Both the position numbers and the translations under genes were made by a program. This document shows, piece by piece, positions 20,987 through 29,676 of a DNA stretch of 64,000 nt. Below the pieces are notes generated by a model. It was not told where the DNA came from. It searched no databases and saw only the letters and a program-made list of their open reading frames with translations. Numbering within the stretch: the stretch's first letter is position 1; each line of letters begins with the position of its first letter. This stretch comes from Synergistaceae bacterium. Lineage in GTDB: Bacteria; Synergistota; Synergistia; Synergistales; Aminobacteriaceae. Where the stretch lies: contig JAHDKT010000015.1 in the NCBI GenBank assembly GCA_018436725.1, positions 17,184-81,183 on the forward strand, read 5' to 3'.

Positions 20987-22303
20987 TTACCCAACCCTTC
21001 CGAGAATCAGTTTTCTTTGCGCCCCCGCATCGGAAGGCGCGACCGCATGATCGAACGTGCAGGCGGACTCGAAATACGGCAAAGCGTCCGCGAGCTTCCC
21101 CTCGTCGTTGTACAGGATTTCGAGGAGCGCTTCACCTTCACGGACCGACGCGCCGTTCTTCTTCAGAATGCGAGCGCCGACGGAGAGATCGATACTCTCC
21201 CCCAAAGACATCCGCCCGCCTCCGAGCCGCTTCACACCTTCGCCGATCTTCCGTGCGTTCACCGAGCGCACAACGCACTCTCCGGGAGCGGCGATAACCT
21301 TTTTCTTGCCGGCCAGAGGAAGCACGTCCTCCGGGCGGGTACATATCCGTTCATCTCCCCCTTGGGCGCGGATCATGGCGCGGAACGTCTCGAGCCCCGA
21401 CCCGTCGTCCAGCTTCTTCCGGGCGAGATCGCACCCCTCGTCGAAAGAGAGGTCCGAATCGATGGAGACCATCGCCCCGGCAAGGTTGATCACAATCTCC
21501 TCGACATCCTTCGGCCCTTCTCCCCGGAGTACCGAAACGGCTTCGAGCACCTCCGTGCTGTTACCTATCCACTCGCCGAGGGGTTGATCCATATCGGTGA
21601 TCAGCGCCATACTCTCCTTCCCGAGAGCTTTTGAGAGTGACACGAGCGCCCTCGCGAGCTTTTCGGCGCTTTCGTAATCCTCCATGAACGCGCCCCCGCC
21701 GCATTTCACGTCGAACACGAAAGCGTCGGCGCCTCCGGCGATCTTCTTGCTGACTATGCTGCTGCATATCAGCGGAAGCGAGGGCACGGTCCCGGTAACA
21801 TCGCGCAGAGCATAGAACTTTCCTTCCGCGGGGGCAAGGTCGGCCGAATGGCCTGAGATAGCGCAGCCGATGCGCCGAACCTGGTCGGCGAAACGCTCGG
21901 AGGAGAGGTGTGTTTGAAAGCCGGGAATCGCCTCCAGCTTGTCCACGGTGCCGCCGGTGAATCCCAGCCCCGGACCGGAGAGTTTGGCCACCTTGACGCC
22001 GCATGCGGCCGCAAGAGGAACCAGGAGCAGCGTTACCTTGTCGCCCACGCCGCCGGTGCTGTGCTTGTCCACGATACGAAGGTCGCCGAAGGAGAGAATC
22101 TGTCCTGAACGCGCAAGGGCCAGGGTGAACTCCTTCAGCTCTTCTCCCTTGAGTCCGGAGTGATATACCGCCATCAGCCATGCGCTCGCCTGATAGTCGG
22201 GAACGACGCCGGAGGCGAAAGCGCTCACGAACTCGCGGATATCCTCGCCGGAGTGCGCTCCTCCGTCTCTCTTTCGCTCGATGAACGAAATGATATCGAA
22301 CAT
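20987..22303 (-). CDS. Pyrimidine-nucleoside / thymidine phosphorylase
   Basis: A 438-residue family 3 nucleoside phosphorylase, which splits thymidine or uridine with phosphate. Signatures: 'DKHSTGGVGDKVTL' (phosphate site), 'KLSGPGLGFTGGTVDKLEAIPGF' and 'ADAFVFDVKCGGGAFM'. Substrate preference (deoA versus pdp) cannot be read from sequence alone. Two bases from punA, forming a nucleoside salvage pair. Confidence 0.95.
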   Translation of the reverse strand: MFDIISFIERKRDGGAHSGEDIREFVSAFASGVVPDYQASAWLMAVYHSGLKGEELKEFTLALARSGQILSFGDLRIVDKHSTGGVGDKVTLLLVPLAAACGVKVAKLSGPGLGFTGGTVDKLEAIPGFQTHLSSERFADQVRRIGCAISGHSADLAPAEGKFYALRDVTGTVPSLPLICSSIVSKKIAGGADAFVFDVKCGGGAFMEDYESAEKLARALVSLSKALGKESMALITDMDQPLGEWIGNSTEVLEAVSVLRGEGPKDVEEIVINLAGAMVSIDSDLSFDEGCDLARKKLDDGSGLETFRAMIRAQGGDERICTRPEDVLPLAGKKKVIAAPGECVVRSVNARKIGEGVKRLGGGRMSLGESIDLSVGARILKKNGASVREGEALLEILYNDEGKLADALPYFESACTFDHAVAPSDAGAQRKLILGRVG

Positions 22304-22304
22304 G

Positions 22305-23120
22305 TCATCTCATCTCCTTGAAAAAACGCTTCAAGAGGCGAATCAGCTTCTCGGAAGTCTTCGCCATCTCGTCGAGCACCTCCTGTCCGCTCAAAACATT
22401 TTCCGTCATCCCCGCGGCGGCGTTGGCAACGCAGGAAAGAGCGCAGACCCGCAGCCCCATGGCATTTGCCGTTATCGCCTCCGGTACGGTGGACATACCC
22501 ACCACGGCCGCCCCCAGCATGCGCGCCATCCGTATCTCGGCCGGAGTTTCGAAAGAAGGCCCGGAGAAAGCGAAATACACCCCCCTGCGCACGGAAATGC
22601 GCTCCTCCATAGCGGCCTTTTCGAACGCCGCCGAAAACTCGGGGTCGTAACAACGCGTCATGTCCGGAAAACGATCGTTCCACTCCGGCGTGTCGGGACC
22701 GCGCAGAGGATTCGCTCCCATGAAATTGATGTGGTCTTCCACAACGACCACGTCCCCCGGAGAGAGCGCCGCATCCACTCCGCCCGATGCGTTCGTGATC
22801 ACCAGATTCTTCACGCCGAGTTCCCCGAGTACCCGCACCGGAAAGACAACCTGCTCCATCGGGTACCCCTCGTAGTAGTGAACTCGACCCTGCATGACGA
22901 GAAGCCGCCGATCGCCCAGTTTTCCCTGGACTAGCCGTCCGCCGTGTCCCGGTGCGGTGGAACGGGGCCAATTCGGTATCTGCTCATAGGGTATCACGGT
23001 GCGTTCTTCGAGGGAATCCGCGAAAGCACCCAATCCTGAACCCAGAATGACGGCGGACTCGGAAGACGAAGGGAGGCGTTCTCGCAAGAAAGCGCACGCG
23101 GCCTTGACTTTTTCGATCAT
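22305..23120 (-). CDS. punA: Purine-nucleoside phosphorylase
   Basis: A 271-residue trimeric-type PNP, which splits (deoxy)inosine or guanosine with phosphate. 'LGSGLGAFAD', 'APGHGGRLVQGKL', 'GRVHYYEGY', 'NASGGVD' and 'GMSTVPEA' are diagnostic. The substrate-binding Glu/Asn region ('VVGMSTVPEAITAN') matches 6-oxopurine enzymes. It lies between xerD and the pyrimidine phosphorylase. It could also act on methylthioinosine if MtaD makes it. Confidence 0.96.
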   Translation of the reverse strand: MIEKVKAACAFLRERLPSSSESAVILGSGLGAFADSLEERTVIPYEQIPNWPRSTAPGHGGRLVQGKLGDRRLLVMQGRVHYYEGYPMEQVVFPVRVLGELGVKNLVITNASGGVDAALSPGDVVVVEDHINFMGANPLRGPDTPEWNDRFPDMTRCYDPEFSAAFEKAAMEERISVRRGVYFAFSGPSFETPAEIRMARMLGAAVVGMSTVPEAITANAMGLRVCALSCVANAAAGMTENVLSGQEVLDEMAKTSEKLIRLLKRFFKEMR

Positions 23121-23153
23121 TCTCTCAACTCCTTTTCATTGATCGGCGCATGT

Positions 23154-24047
23154 TTACGCTCGTGGATGAGAAGCATCATACACGTCCCGCAGTTCAAGGT
23201 CAAAGTGCAGATACTTGTCGGTTGTGGATATGGAGGCATGTCCCAGGATTTCCTGGAGCGTTTTCTGGTCCATTCCGCGGCGCAGCAGATGCGTCGCGAA
23301 GCTATGACGGAGAATATGAGGATGGAGGCGTTTTCTGGAGATCCCCGCCTCCGCCCCTCGTTTCTGTAGAATCCGCCACACATCCTCGCGGTTCAGCATC
23401 ATGCCGTTCCGCGAAAGAAAAAGCGCATCGGTCTCCGCCTTCGCAAGCATGGGGCGGGCTGTTTCAAGATAGATCCGCACGCGATGCGCAGGCTCGCCCA
23501 AGAATGGAACCGTGCGCTCCTTCTCGCTCTTCCCGAGGGCGCGGAGCGTTTTCGAAGCGAAGTCAACATCTCCTGTACGGAGCGAACACAACTCGCTTGC
23601 CCGCAGACCGCACCCGTAAGCTACCTCGAAAAGCGCCCGATCCCTGCGGGACAGGGGGTCTTCGCCCGCGCACACCTCGAGCAGCCGGTCGATCTCTCCC
23701 TCGCCGAGAATCTGCGGGAGCCGCTGCTCTTTCTGCGGAAGCTCGGGAAGCGCGACATCGCTTACCAGCACCTCCTCCACCTGCAGGAATCGCATCCACG
23801 TGCGAAGTCCCGCCATCGTCCGCTGCCGCGAGGATTTGCTCCCCCCGTTGTTCACCAGAAAACGTTGGAAACGGGCGATACCAGTCTCCTCGGGAGGAAA
23901 GGGAGACACCCCGGAAACGGTGCAGAAATCGAACCAGCGCTGCAGATCGCGCGAATAAGCGGAGGCCGTGTTCTCGCTCAGCCCCCGTTCCAGCAACAAC
24001 CACGCAAGAAAACCTTCACGAGCGGATTCAAAGTCATATAATGTCAT
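23154..24047 (-). CDS. Tyrosine recombinase, XerC/XerD type
   Basis: A 297-residue recombinase with a SAM-like core-binding domain (1-90) and catalytic domain. The catalytic set is present: Arg in 'GLRASELCSL', 'HILRHSF', 'GHASISTT' and the nucleophile in 'DKYLHF'. It is probably the XerCD-type dimer resolution enzyme of this genome; XerC versus XerD cannot be decided. ATG 24047 has no Shine-Dalgarno and lies just past a terminator, so the message may be leaderless. Confidence 0.94.
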   Translation of the reverse strand: MTLYDFESAREGFLAWLLLERGLSENTASAYSRDLQRWFDFCTVSGVSPFPPEETGIARFQRFLVNNGGSKSSRQRTMAGLRTWMRFLQVEEVLVSDVALPELPQKEQRLPQILGEGEIDRLLEVCAGEDPLSRRDRALFEVAYGCGLRASELCSLRTGDVDFASKTLRALGKSEKERTVPFLGEPAHRVRIYLETARPMLAKAETDALFLSRNGMMLNREDVWRILQKRGAEAGISRKRLHPHILRHSFATHLLRRGMDQKTLQEILGHASISTTDKYLHFDLELRDVYDASHPRA

Positions 24048-24056
24048 AATAGTTAC

Positions 24057-24085
24057 AGTGTAGCATAAAAAAAGGAACCGGCAAA
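24057..24085 (-). promoter_or_regulatory. Candidate recombinase promoter overlapping a terminator
   Basis: TACACT (24057-24062) on the minus strand would start transcription near 24050, three bases before the ATG. The -35 would be TTTGCC within the terminator hairpin, a weak match. Confidence 0.35.
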
Positions 24086-24095
24086 GCCGGTTCCT
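24066..24095 (-). terminator. Terminator of the def-fmt-oxidoreductase-nudix operon
   Basis: A perfect 10-bp stem AGGAACCGGC/GCCGGTTCCT with a three-base loop, followed on the minus strand by seven T. It lies about 55 bases past the nudix stop. Confidence 0.93.
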
Positions 24096-24149
24096 CATAT
24101 ATCCCGATATTCGAAAGGGTTGTTAAAACCTCTTTTTCCCGGCGCGTTC

Positions 24150-24695
24150 TCAGCGTCCTTCGCCGAAGGCTATCCACCACGAGAGCGCGGCGAACGTCTT
24201 CGCGTCGCGCAGAGTTCCTCCTGCGAGCAGCGCCGGGATCTCCCCGCGCGCGACCGGAACGACCGAGATATACTCGTCGTCGTCCTCCTGCAGCTTCGAA
24301 GGGCGAAGCCCCGTCGCGACGAACAGAGCCATCAGCTCCGTGCTGAAACCCGGAGAGTTGTAAATGCGGCCGATCTCCCTCAAATGTTCCGGGTAGTAGC
24401 CCACTTCCTCCTGCAGCTCTCTGCGCGCCGCTTCATCGAACGGTTCGTCGCCCTCGACGATTCCGGCGGGTATTTCCAGCATATCCTCCCCTACCGCGTA
24501 CCTGTGCTGCCTGATCAACAACACGGTTCCGTCGTCAAGCACGGGAAGTATGCCCACGGCTGGGCTGTGTTCCACCACCTCGCGGATCGCCCGCTTCCCG
24601 GAGGGAAGCGTAACGTCGTCCACGCGGAGATTCAGAATCCTGCCGGTGTAGACAGTCCTCTGCGCGAGGGTCTGCTCCCTCACGCTTTCAAACAT
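24150..24695 (-). CDS. Nudix hydrolase, ADP-ribose pyrophosphatase type
   Basis: A 181-residue protein with a full Nudix box ('GIVEGDEPFDEAARRELQEEVGY') and the family context 'VLLIRQHRYAVGEDMLEIPAG', typical of NudF/ADP-ribose pyrophosphatases that recycle ADP-ribose to AMP and ribose phosphate. ATG 24695 overlaps the oxidoreductase gamma gene by 16 bases. Last gene of its operon, ahead of a strong terminator. Confidence 0.92.
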   Translation of the reverse strand: MFESVREQTLAQRTVYTGRILNLRVDDVTLPSGKRAIREVVEHSPAVGILPVLDDGTVLLIRQHRYAVGEDMLEIPAGIVEGDEPFDEAARRELQEEVGYYPEHLREIGRIYNSPGFSTELMALFVATGLRPSKLQEDDDEYISVVPVARGEIPALLAGGTLRDAKTFAALSWWIAFGEGR

Positions 24696-25237
24696 GCCCT
24701 GGCGACCTCTTTCCCCTTTTCATAGGCGCCCAGGTTCATCGGGAGGAACTGGGGCTTCTTTTTTCCCAGCTTCTCCTTGATCGTCTCGATGCAGACCTCG
24801 TCCGAAACAATACCGCTCGACTCGACGACGGCGCCGAGAATGACGACGTTGGCTATCTTATCGCTGCCCAGCTCCTCCGCGATTGCGGAGGCCGGAAGAG
24901 CGACCGGCTTGATATCGGTGCGGGCGTTGTCGTACTCCACAAGGTCGCTGTTGTACACCAGCACGCCGCCCGGCTTCAGCCGGCCGATGAACTTGGAGAG
25001 AGAAGGCTGATTCATGACCACCAGAACGTCCGCCTTGTCCACTACCGGAGAACCGATCTCTTCATCCGAGAGCACCACGCCGCAATTCGCCGTTCCTCCG
25101 CGCATCTCCGGCCCGTAGGAGGGAATCCACGTGACGTGTCTTCCTTCTTCGATACCCGTGTACGCTACGAGCTGCCCAAGGACCATGACTCCCTGACCGC
25201 CGAAACCGGCCGCGAGAAGCGTTTTGAAAAAGGACAT
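24680..25237 (-). CDS. 2-oxoacid:ferredoxin oxidoreductase, gamma subunit
   Basis: A 185-residue gamma subunit of the ferredoxin-dependent keto-acid dehydrogenase family, starting 'MSFFKTLLAAGFGGQGVMVLG' and containing 'TWIPSYGPEMRGGTANC'. It completes a four-subunit enzyme with the three genes upstream. ATG 25237 is placed seven bases after GGGAGG; an ATG six bases earlier touches the ribosome-binding site and is less likely. Confidence 0.94.
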   Translation of the reverse strand: MSFFKTLLAAGFGGQGVMVLGQLVAYTGIEEGRHVTWIPSYGPEMRGGTANCGVVLSDEEIGSPVVDKADVLVVMNQPSLSKFIGRLKPGGVLVYNSDLVEYDNARTDIKPVALPASAIAEELGSDKIANVVILGAVVESSGIVSDEVCIETIKEKLGKKKPQFLPMNLGAYEKGKEVARACLKA

Positions 25238-25249
25238 GCTCATCCCTCC

Positions 25250-25996
25250 CTAGTCGAAATCCTTGAACGTACCAAGGGGATAGTAGGGCATCATCGTATT
25301 GACAAGCCAGTCGAAAGCCTCCACGGGACGCATCCCCCAGTTCGTCGGACAGGACGAGAGAATCTCGACGAGCGAGAATCCCTTCCCGTCGATCTGATTC
25401 TGGAAAGCCTGCTTGACGGCCTGCTTCGCTTTGATGATGTACTTCGGCTGCGCCACCGTGACGCGGGTGATATAGCCCGGAGCGGGGAGCGTGGCCAGCA
25501 TCTCGCTCACCCGGATCGGATAGCCGTTGACCTTGACGTCGCGTCCAAGCGGGCACGTCGAGGCTCTCTGGCCCACAAGCGTCGTCGGGGCCATCTGGCC
25601 TCCGGTCATGCCGTAGATCGCGTTGTTGATGAAGATCACCGTGATATTCTGCCCTCTGTTGGCGGCGTGAACGATTTCGGCCATGCCGATGGAGGCGAGG
25701 TCGCCGTCGCCCTGGTAGGTGTAGACGATCTTGTCGGGGCGGACGGTCTTTATGCCGGTCGCCACTGCGGGGGCGCGGCCGTGCGGCGCTTCGCAGTAGT
25801 CCGTGTCCATATAGTCGTAGATCATGGCGGCGCACCCGACCGGGGCGATGCCTATGGTGTCGTTCTGTATGCCGAGTTCGTCGATGGCCTCGCAGACAAG
25901 GCGGTGGGCGATTCCGTGCCCGCACCCCGGACAGTAGTGGCTGCTCACATTCGGCATCCAGCTCTTCGGACGTTCGTATACTTTCACTTCGTTCAT
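25250..25996 (-). CDS. 2-oxoacid:ferredoxin oxidoreductase, beta (TPP) subunit
   Basis: A 248-residue thiamine-diphosphate subunit. 'YCPGCGHGIAHRL' is the family N-terminal signature; the TPP motif runs from 'YQGDGDLASIGMAE' to 'VIFINNAIYGMTGGQ'. It decarboxylates a branched-chain or related 2-oxoacid and passes electrons to ferredoxin, giving acyl-CoA. Substrate (2-oxoisovalerate or 2-oxoglutarate) cannot be told from sequence. Spaced 12 bases from the gamma gene. Confidence 0.95.
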   Translation of the reverse strand: MNEVKVYERPKSWMPNVSSHYCPGCGHGIAHRLVCEAIDELGIQNDTIGIAPVGCAAMIYDYMDTDYCEAPHGRAPAVATGIKTVRPDKIVYTYQGDGDLASIGMAEIVHAANRGQNITVIFINNAIYGMTGGQMAPTTLVGQRASTCPLGRDVKVNGYPIRVSEMLATLPAPGYITRVTVAQPKYIIKAKQAVKQAFQNQIDGKGFSLVEILSSCPTNWGMRPVEAFDWLVNTMMPYYPLGTFKDFD

Positions 25997-26012
25997 CAGA
26001 AATCCCCTCCCT

Positions 26013-27074
26013 TTACAGGCCGAGAATCCGTCGGCATTCGTTCTCGATCTCCTCGACCGAGGGCGCGAATCCGCCCGTGCGGCCGTAGAAGGAGACCGGA
26101 TACTGACAACCGGTGGCGACTCTCACGTCATCCACCATCTGCCCGGCGTTCATCTCGGAGACAAGAATATGCTTGACGGTGGAAGGAATCGTCTTGAACA
26201 TTTCATAAGGATAGGGCCAGAGGGTGATCGGACGAATCATGCCGACCTTGTGCCCCTCGGCGCGCAGGTTGTTCACTGCGGAGCGGGAGATTCTGGCCGT
26301 GGTGCCGTATGCGGCGATAAGCAGCTCGGCGTCGTCGAGAAGATAAGTTTCGCAGCGCTGCTCCGTTTTCTTCATCTCGGCGTACTTCTTCTGTAGCTTT
26401 CGGTTGTGCTCTTCAAGGGGTTCCGGAGTCAGGAAGAGGCTGTGAAGGTGGCTCCTCTTGCCGCCGCGTTCGCCCATGAATCCGAGCGCCCAGGAAGAGT
26501 CCGCGGGCTGATCTCTGGTCGGGCTCGGTTTGATCTCGACGGCCTCCATCATCTGTCCCATGAAGCCGTCCGCAGCCACCATGACCGGATTGCGGTACTT
26601 CTGCGCGAGGTCGAACGCGAGCTGGGTGAGGTCGACGCACTCCTGGAGCGTGCTGGGCGCGAGGACGATAAGGTTGTAATCGCCGTTTCCGCCGCCCTTG
26701 GTCGACTGAAGGTAATCCGCCTGTCCCGGCAGAATACCGCCAAGTCCGGGACCTGCGCGCATCACGTTCACGATCACTGCGGGAATCTCGCATCCCGCGA
26801 CGTAGGAGATACCCTCCGACATGAGGGAGATGCCGGGGCTCGACGAGGAGGTCATGACTCTGTACCCTGTGGCGCCGCCTCCCAGCACCATGTTGATCGA
26901 AGCCACTTCGCTCTCCGCCTGCACATAGACGCCGCCCACCTCGGGAAGATGCGCAGACATATACTCCGGAATCTCGTTCTGCGGAGTTATCGGGTATCCG
27001 AAAAAGTATTTACAGCCCGCCTGAATGGCAGCCTCGGCAATGGCTTCCGTTCCTTTCATCAAAACTCGTCCCAT
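26013..27074 (-). CDS. vorB: 2-oxoacid:ferredoxin oxidoreductase, alpha subunit (VorB type)
   Basis: A 353-residue alpha subunit. 'MKGTEAIAEAAIQAGCKYFFGYPITPQNEI' opens the pyrimidine-binding domain, 'VMTSSSSPGISLMSEGISY' follows, and a transketolase C-terminal-like domain ends the protein. It resembles subunits called VorB (3-methyl-2-oxobutanoate oxidoreductase), so branched-chain amino acid oxidation is the likely role. ATG 27074 follows GGAGGTG. Confidence 0.94.
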   Translation of the reverse strand: MGRVLMKGTEAIAEAAIQAGCKYFFGYPITPQNEIPEYMSAHLPEVGGVYVQAESEVASINMVLGGGATGYRVMTSSSSPGISLMSEGISYVAGCEIPAVIVNVMRAGPGLGGILPGQADYLQSTKGGGNGDYNLIVLAPSTLQECVDLTQLAFDLAQKYRNPVMVAADGFMGQMMEAVEIKPSPTRDQPADSSWALGFMGERGGKRSHLHSLFLTPEPLEEHNRKLQKKYAEMKKTEQRCETYLLDDAELLIAAYGTTARISRSAVNNLRAEGHKVGMIRPITLWPYPYEMFKTIPSTVKHILVSEMNAGQMVDDVRVATGCQYPVSFYGRTGGFAPSVEEIENECRRILGL

Positions 27075-27100
27075 GTCTTCTTCACCTCCGACAGTGCAAA

Positions 27101-27319
27101 CTACTCTTCAATCCTGAACACTTCGATCGCCGCATCGGGACAGGTCATCGCACACATGCCGCACCCGACGCACCCCTCCTTGAACTGTTCGACCGGACGA
27201 TAGCCCTTCGCGTTGGTCTTCTCCGAAATCCGGAGAACCTTCACCGGGCAGGCGGTCACACACAGTCCGCAACTCTTGCAAAACTGCTCGAAAACCTCGA
27301 TGCGTCCTTTTTTCGCCAT
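27101..27319 (-). CDS. 2-oxoacid:ferredoxin oxidoreductase, delta (2[4Fe-4S]) subunit
   Basis: A 72-residue ferredoxin-like protein with two CxxCxxCxxxCP motifs ('CKSCGLCVTACP' and 'CVGCGMCAMTCP'), each binding a [4Fe-4S] cluster. It carries electrons from the TPP subunit to free ferredoxin. First of the four oxidoreductase genes, 37 bases after the ATPase gene. Confidence 0.95.
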   Translation of the reverse strand: MAKKGRIEVFEQFCKSCGLCVTACPVKVLRISEKTNAKGYRPVEQFKEGCVGCGMCAMTCPDAAIEVFRIEE

Positions 27320-27356
27320 TGCCTGTGCACCCCTTCCACAAAGAATTGGAGAAAAA

Positions 27357-28148
27357 TTATTCGCCTGCCGCCGGAGCTTTTGACCACATGGCGCCTTCCT
27401 CCCACGGAAGCATCATGTGCCGTGAAAGTGGCCAGCAGGGAACGGAGATATTCCGTGATGCGACCGTCGAAACCGTCTCCTCGAAAAGCTTCGGAGGAAC
27501 GCCTGCGAAAAGAACCGGAAGACCGAGGTCCGCACCGGCTTCCATAACGGTCTCAAGGCCGTCGGCGCAAAGTTCCGGCGTCGTCTCGTCCATAAGGTGG
27601 GAATTGCTCACAAGCGCCCCCACGGAGAGGCCGCAGATGCTCTCCATTCTTTCGAGCATGGTCCGGACGCCGCGGACCGAGGAGGTTTGCGGACGGAACG
27701 CGTTGACGACAAGAATCAGAAGATACCCCGCGCGCCGAATATCGGGTTCGAACTGCTTCAGCGCCAGCGCTCCCTCCGCATCGCCGCCGATATCCAGCAT
27801 CAAGCGGCCCTCGTCGGTCGCCAACGCGCAGGAAATCTTCGGCGAGACAACAGTCATATCGGACCAGCGAGCGTTTTCTGGGGGCATGATGATATTGAAT
27901 CCCCTTGCGCCGAGAGCTTCCGTTACCTGTCGAATGCAGAAGTAAGGGTTGATGATATCCAAGTCGGCGATCGTGACCTTCTCGCCGAGCGCTTCGAATC
28001 CCAGGGCGAGATTCAGAACCCACTCCGTCTTTCCGGAGCCGAGCGCGCCGGTGACGGCTACAGCCTTCGGCCATTTTTCGAGTGTGGCGGCAAATGTTTG
28101 AAAGGAGGTCATTAACCGGCTGAAAAGTTCGCGTTCAGAGGCGTTCAT
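27357..28148 (-). CDS. P-loop ATPase (MinD/CobQ-like) next to the oxidoreductase
   Basis: A 263-residue protein with a Walker A 'VTGALGSGKTEWVLNLAL' and a switch-like 'IADLDIINPYF', resembling SIMIBI-class P-loop NTPases (MinD, CobQ/CobB-like). The function is unknown to me. ATG 28148 overlaps the fmt stop (ATGA) with AGGGGA upstream, so it is translationally coupled to fmt. Position directly before the oxidoreductase suggests a link to that enzyme, for instance cluster or subunit assembly; this is only inference from context. Confidence 0.75.
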   Translation of the reverse strand: MNASERELFSRLMTSFQTFAATLEKWPKAVAVTGALGSGKTEWVLNLALGFEALGEKVTIADLDIINPYFCIRQVTEALGARGFNIIMPPENARWSDMTVVSPKISCALATDEGRLMLDIGGDAEGALALKQFEPDIRRAGYLLILVVNAFRPQTSSVRGVRTMLERMESICGLSVGALVSNSHLMDETTPELCADGLETVMEAGADLGLPVLFAGVPPKLFEETVSTVASRNISVPCWPLSRHMMLPWEEGAMWSKAPAAGE

Positions 28149-29092
28149 TGAAGAAAATCCCCTTTCTTCAGGCGGATCCCTCGGGCCCATTCAGCCCCGC
28201 CGAGGCGTTTTTTTCCTTCGGGTTGAATACTGAGAAGCACGACGGCCCCTTCGGAGGCTGCGACAACTGGGCATCCTTCGACGAAATCGAGGATTTCTCC
28301 GGGCTGCCCGGAGGAAGAATGACTAACGGCTTCCCAGATTTTCACCCGTTTGCCGAGTATCAGCACAAAGGCCCCCGGAGAGGGGTTCATCGCCCGCACC
28401 GTGGCGACTATACTGCGAGAAGGGCGGGACCAGGAGCATTCAGCCTCGTTGTTGGCAATTTTAGGAGCATAAGAAGCCGATTCAGAATCTTGATCTCTAT
28501 ACTCGCAACTTCCCTCATTGAGACATTTTACACCCAACAGGTAAAGTTCGCTACCTTTTTCCGCAAGAATCTCTAAAATTTCTCCCGCACTGGCCTTCTC
28601 ACCGATCGCCCACTCTTCCTGAAGAAGAATGGGCCCTGCGTCCATCTCCTCCACAAGACGGAAGAGCGACACTCCCGTCACGGTCTCTCCGTTCAGAAGC
28701 GCTCTCTGGACGGGGGCGGCGCCTCTGTACGCCGGGAGGAGCGAAGGATGGATATTCAGACACCCCCATGCGGGAGCGCTGAGAAATGGCTCGCGGATCT
28801 TCTGGCCGAAGTCCACGACGAGAATGCACGCCGGCGGCGCTTCGGAAAGTCGCGCGGCAAGCTCGGGTTCGGCGGACGCTCTGGAAGAATGGAACACGGG
28901 AAGGTGGAGAAGATCGCAGGTTTTTTCCACGGGAGAGGGGATGCTCTTCATTCCTCTCCCTCCGGAAGAAGGAGGCGAAGTGACGATTAGGTCGAAGTGG
29001 ATCTTTTGAGCAAGATGCGAAAGACAGGAGGCCGCAAAAGTCCCTGTTCCGAAGAACCACAGGACGGGATCTCTGGAAAGCGCGGGCGTCAT
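28145..29092 (-). CDS. fmt: Methionyl-tRNA formyltransferase
   Basis: A 315-residue enzyme that formylates initiator Met-tRNA. The formyl-transfer core has 'NIHPSLLPAYRGAAPVQRAL' and the catalytic 'MDAGPIL'; a C-terminal OB-type domain starts near 'SWSRPSRSIVATVRAMNPSPGAF'. The start of the protein is less conserved than usual ('LWFFGTGTFAASCL' for the family's FmGTPxFA). ATG overlaps the def stop by four bases. Confidence 0.95.
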   Translation of the reverse strand: MTPALSRDPVLWFFGTGTFAASCLSHLAQKIHFDLIVTSPPSSGGRGMKSIPSPVEKTCDLLHLPVFHSSRASAEPELAARLSEAPPACILVVDFGQKIREPFLSAPAWGCLNIHPSLLPAYRGAAPVQRALLNGETVTGVSLFRLVEEMDAGPILLQEEWAIGEKASAGEILEILAEKGSELYLLGVKCLNEGSCEYRDQDSESASYAPKIANNEAECSWSRPSRSIVATVRAMNPSPGAFVLILGKRVKIWEAVSHSSSGQPGEILDFVEGCPVVAASEGAVVLLSIQPEGKKRLGGAEWARGIRLKKGDFLQ

Positions 29093-29607
29093 CGTCGCAC
29101 CGATCCTCCGTCGGCGGACTCGGCATCTTTCGAACGCAGGAGCTTTTTGCGGGCCATGGCGCGTTTCATGGGCGAAAAGTTATCGATAAGCAGTCTGCCG
29201 TCGAGATGATCCATTTCATGAAGAAAGGCCCGGGCGAGGAAGCCGTCGACGGTCGTCTCATGTTCGACGCCTTCGATGTCGTTATATCTGACGGTTATCT
29301 GCGAAGGACGGTCGACATTGCCGAAAATCCCCGGGAAGCTCAGACACCCCTCCTCGCCGGACTGTTCGCCTTCGGTGGAGATAACCCGGGGATTGGCCAG
29401 GACATGGAGCATTCCGTTGTAAAACACAACCGCCAGGCGCAGCGACACGCCGACCTGCGGGGCTGCGAGCCCCACTCCGTCGTGCAGATTCATCAGCCGG
29501 ACCATTTCGGCGATCAAATCTTTCAGTTCATCGTCAAAAACAACAACCGGTTCTGTTTTTTTTCGCAGAACCGGGTCGGGGTACACTCGAAGACGCAATG
29601 GATTCAT
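29089..29607 (-). CDS. def: Peptide deformylase
   Basis: A 172-residue deformylase with all three motifs: 'GVGLAAPQVG', 'EEGCLSFPG' (zinc/iron cysteine) and 'HEMDHLDG' (metal histidines and catalytic Glu). It removes formyl from new proteins, the counterpart of fmt next to it. The ribosome-binding site in front of ATG 29607 is weak. It begins the def-fmt-ATPase-oxidoreductase-nudix run just after the rpsA terminator. Confidence 0.97.
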   Translation of the reverse strand: MNPLRLRVYPDPVLRKKTEPVVVFDDELKDLIAEMVRLMNLHDGVGLAAPQVGVSLRLAVVFYNGMLHVLANPRVISTEGEQSGEEGCLSFPGIFGNVDRPSQITVRYNDIEGVEHETTVDGFLARAFLHEMDHLDGRLLIDNFSPMKRAMARKKLLRSKDAESADGGSVRR

Positions 29608-29637
29608 TCTGTTCGCCGCTCTTTCTTTGGAAATTTG

Positions 29638-29665
29638 AAAAAAGGGCCGCCTTTTCAGGCGACCC
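29638..29665 (-). terminator. rpsA terminator
   Basis: GGGTCGCC (29658-29665 read on minus) pairs with GGCGGCCC (29644-29651), one T-G wobble, six-base loop, followed by TTTTTT. It begins 12 bases after the rpsA stop. Confidence 0.93.
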
Positions 29666-29676
29666 CGTGAAGCATG

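Noticed and set aside
25136..26176. 346-codon plus-strand ORF opposite the oxidoreductase genes
   Set aside because: Crosses two conserved genes in antisense and has no ribosome-binding site or family.
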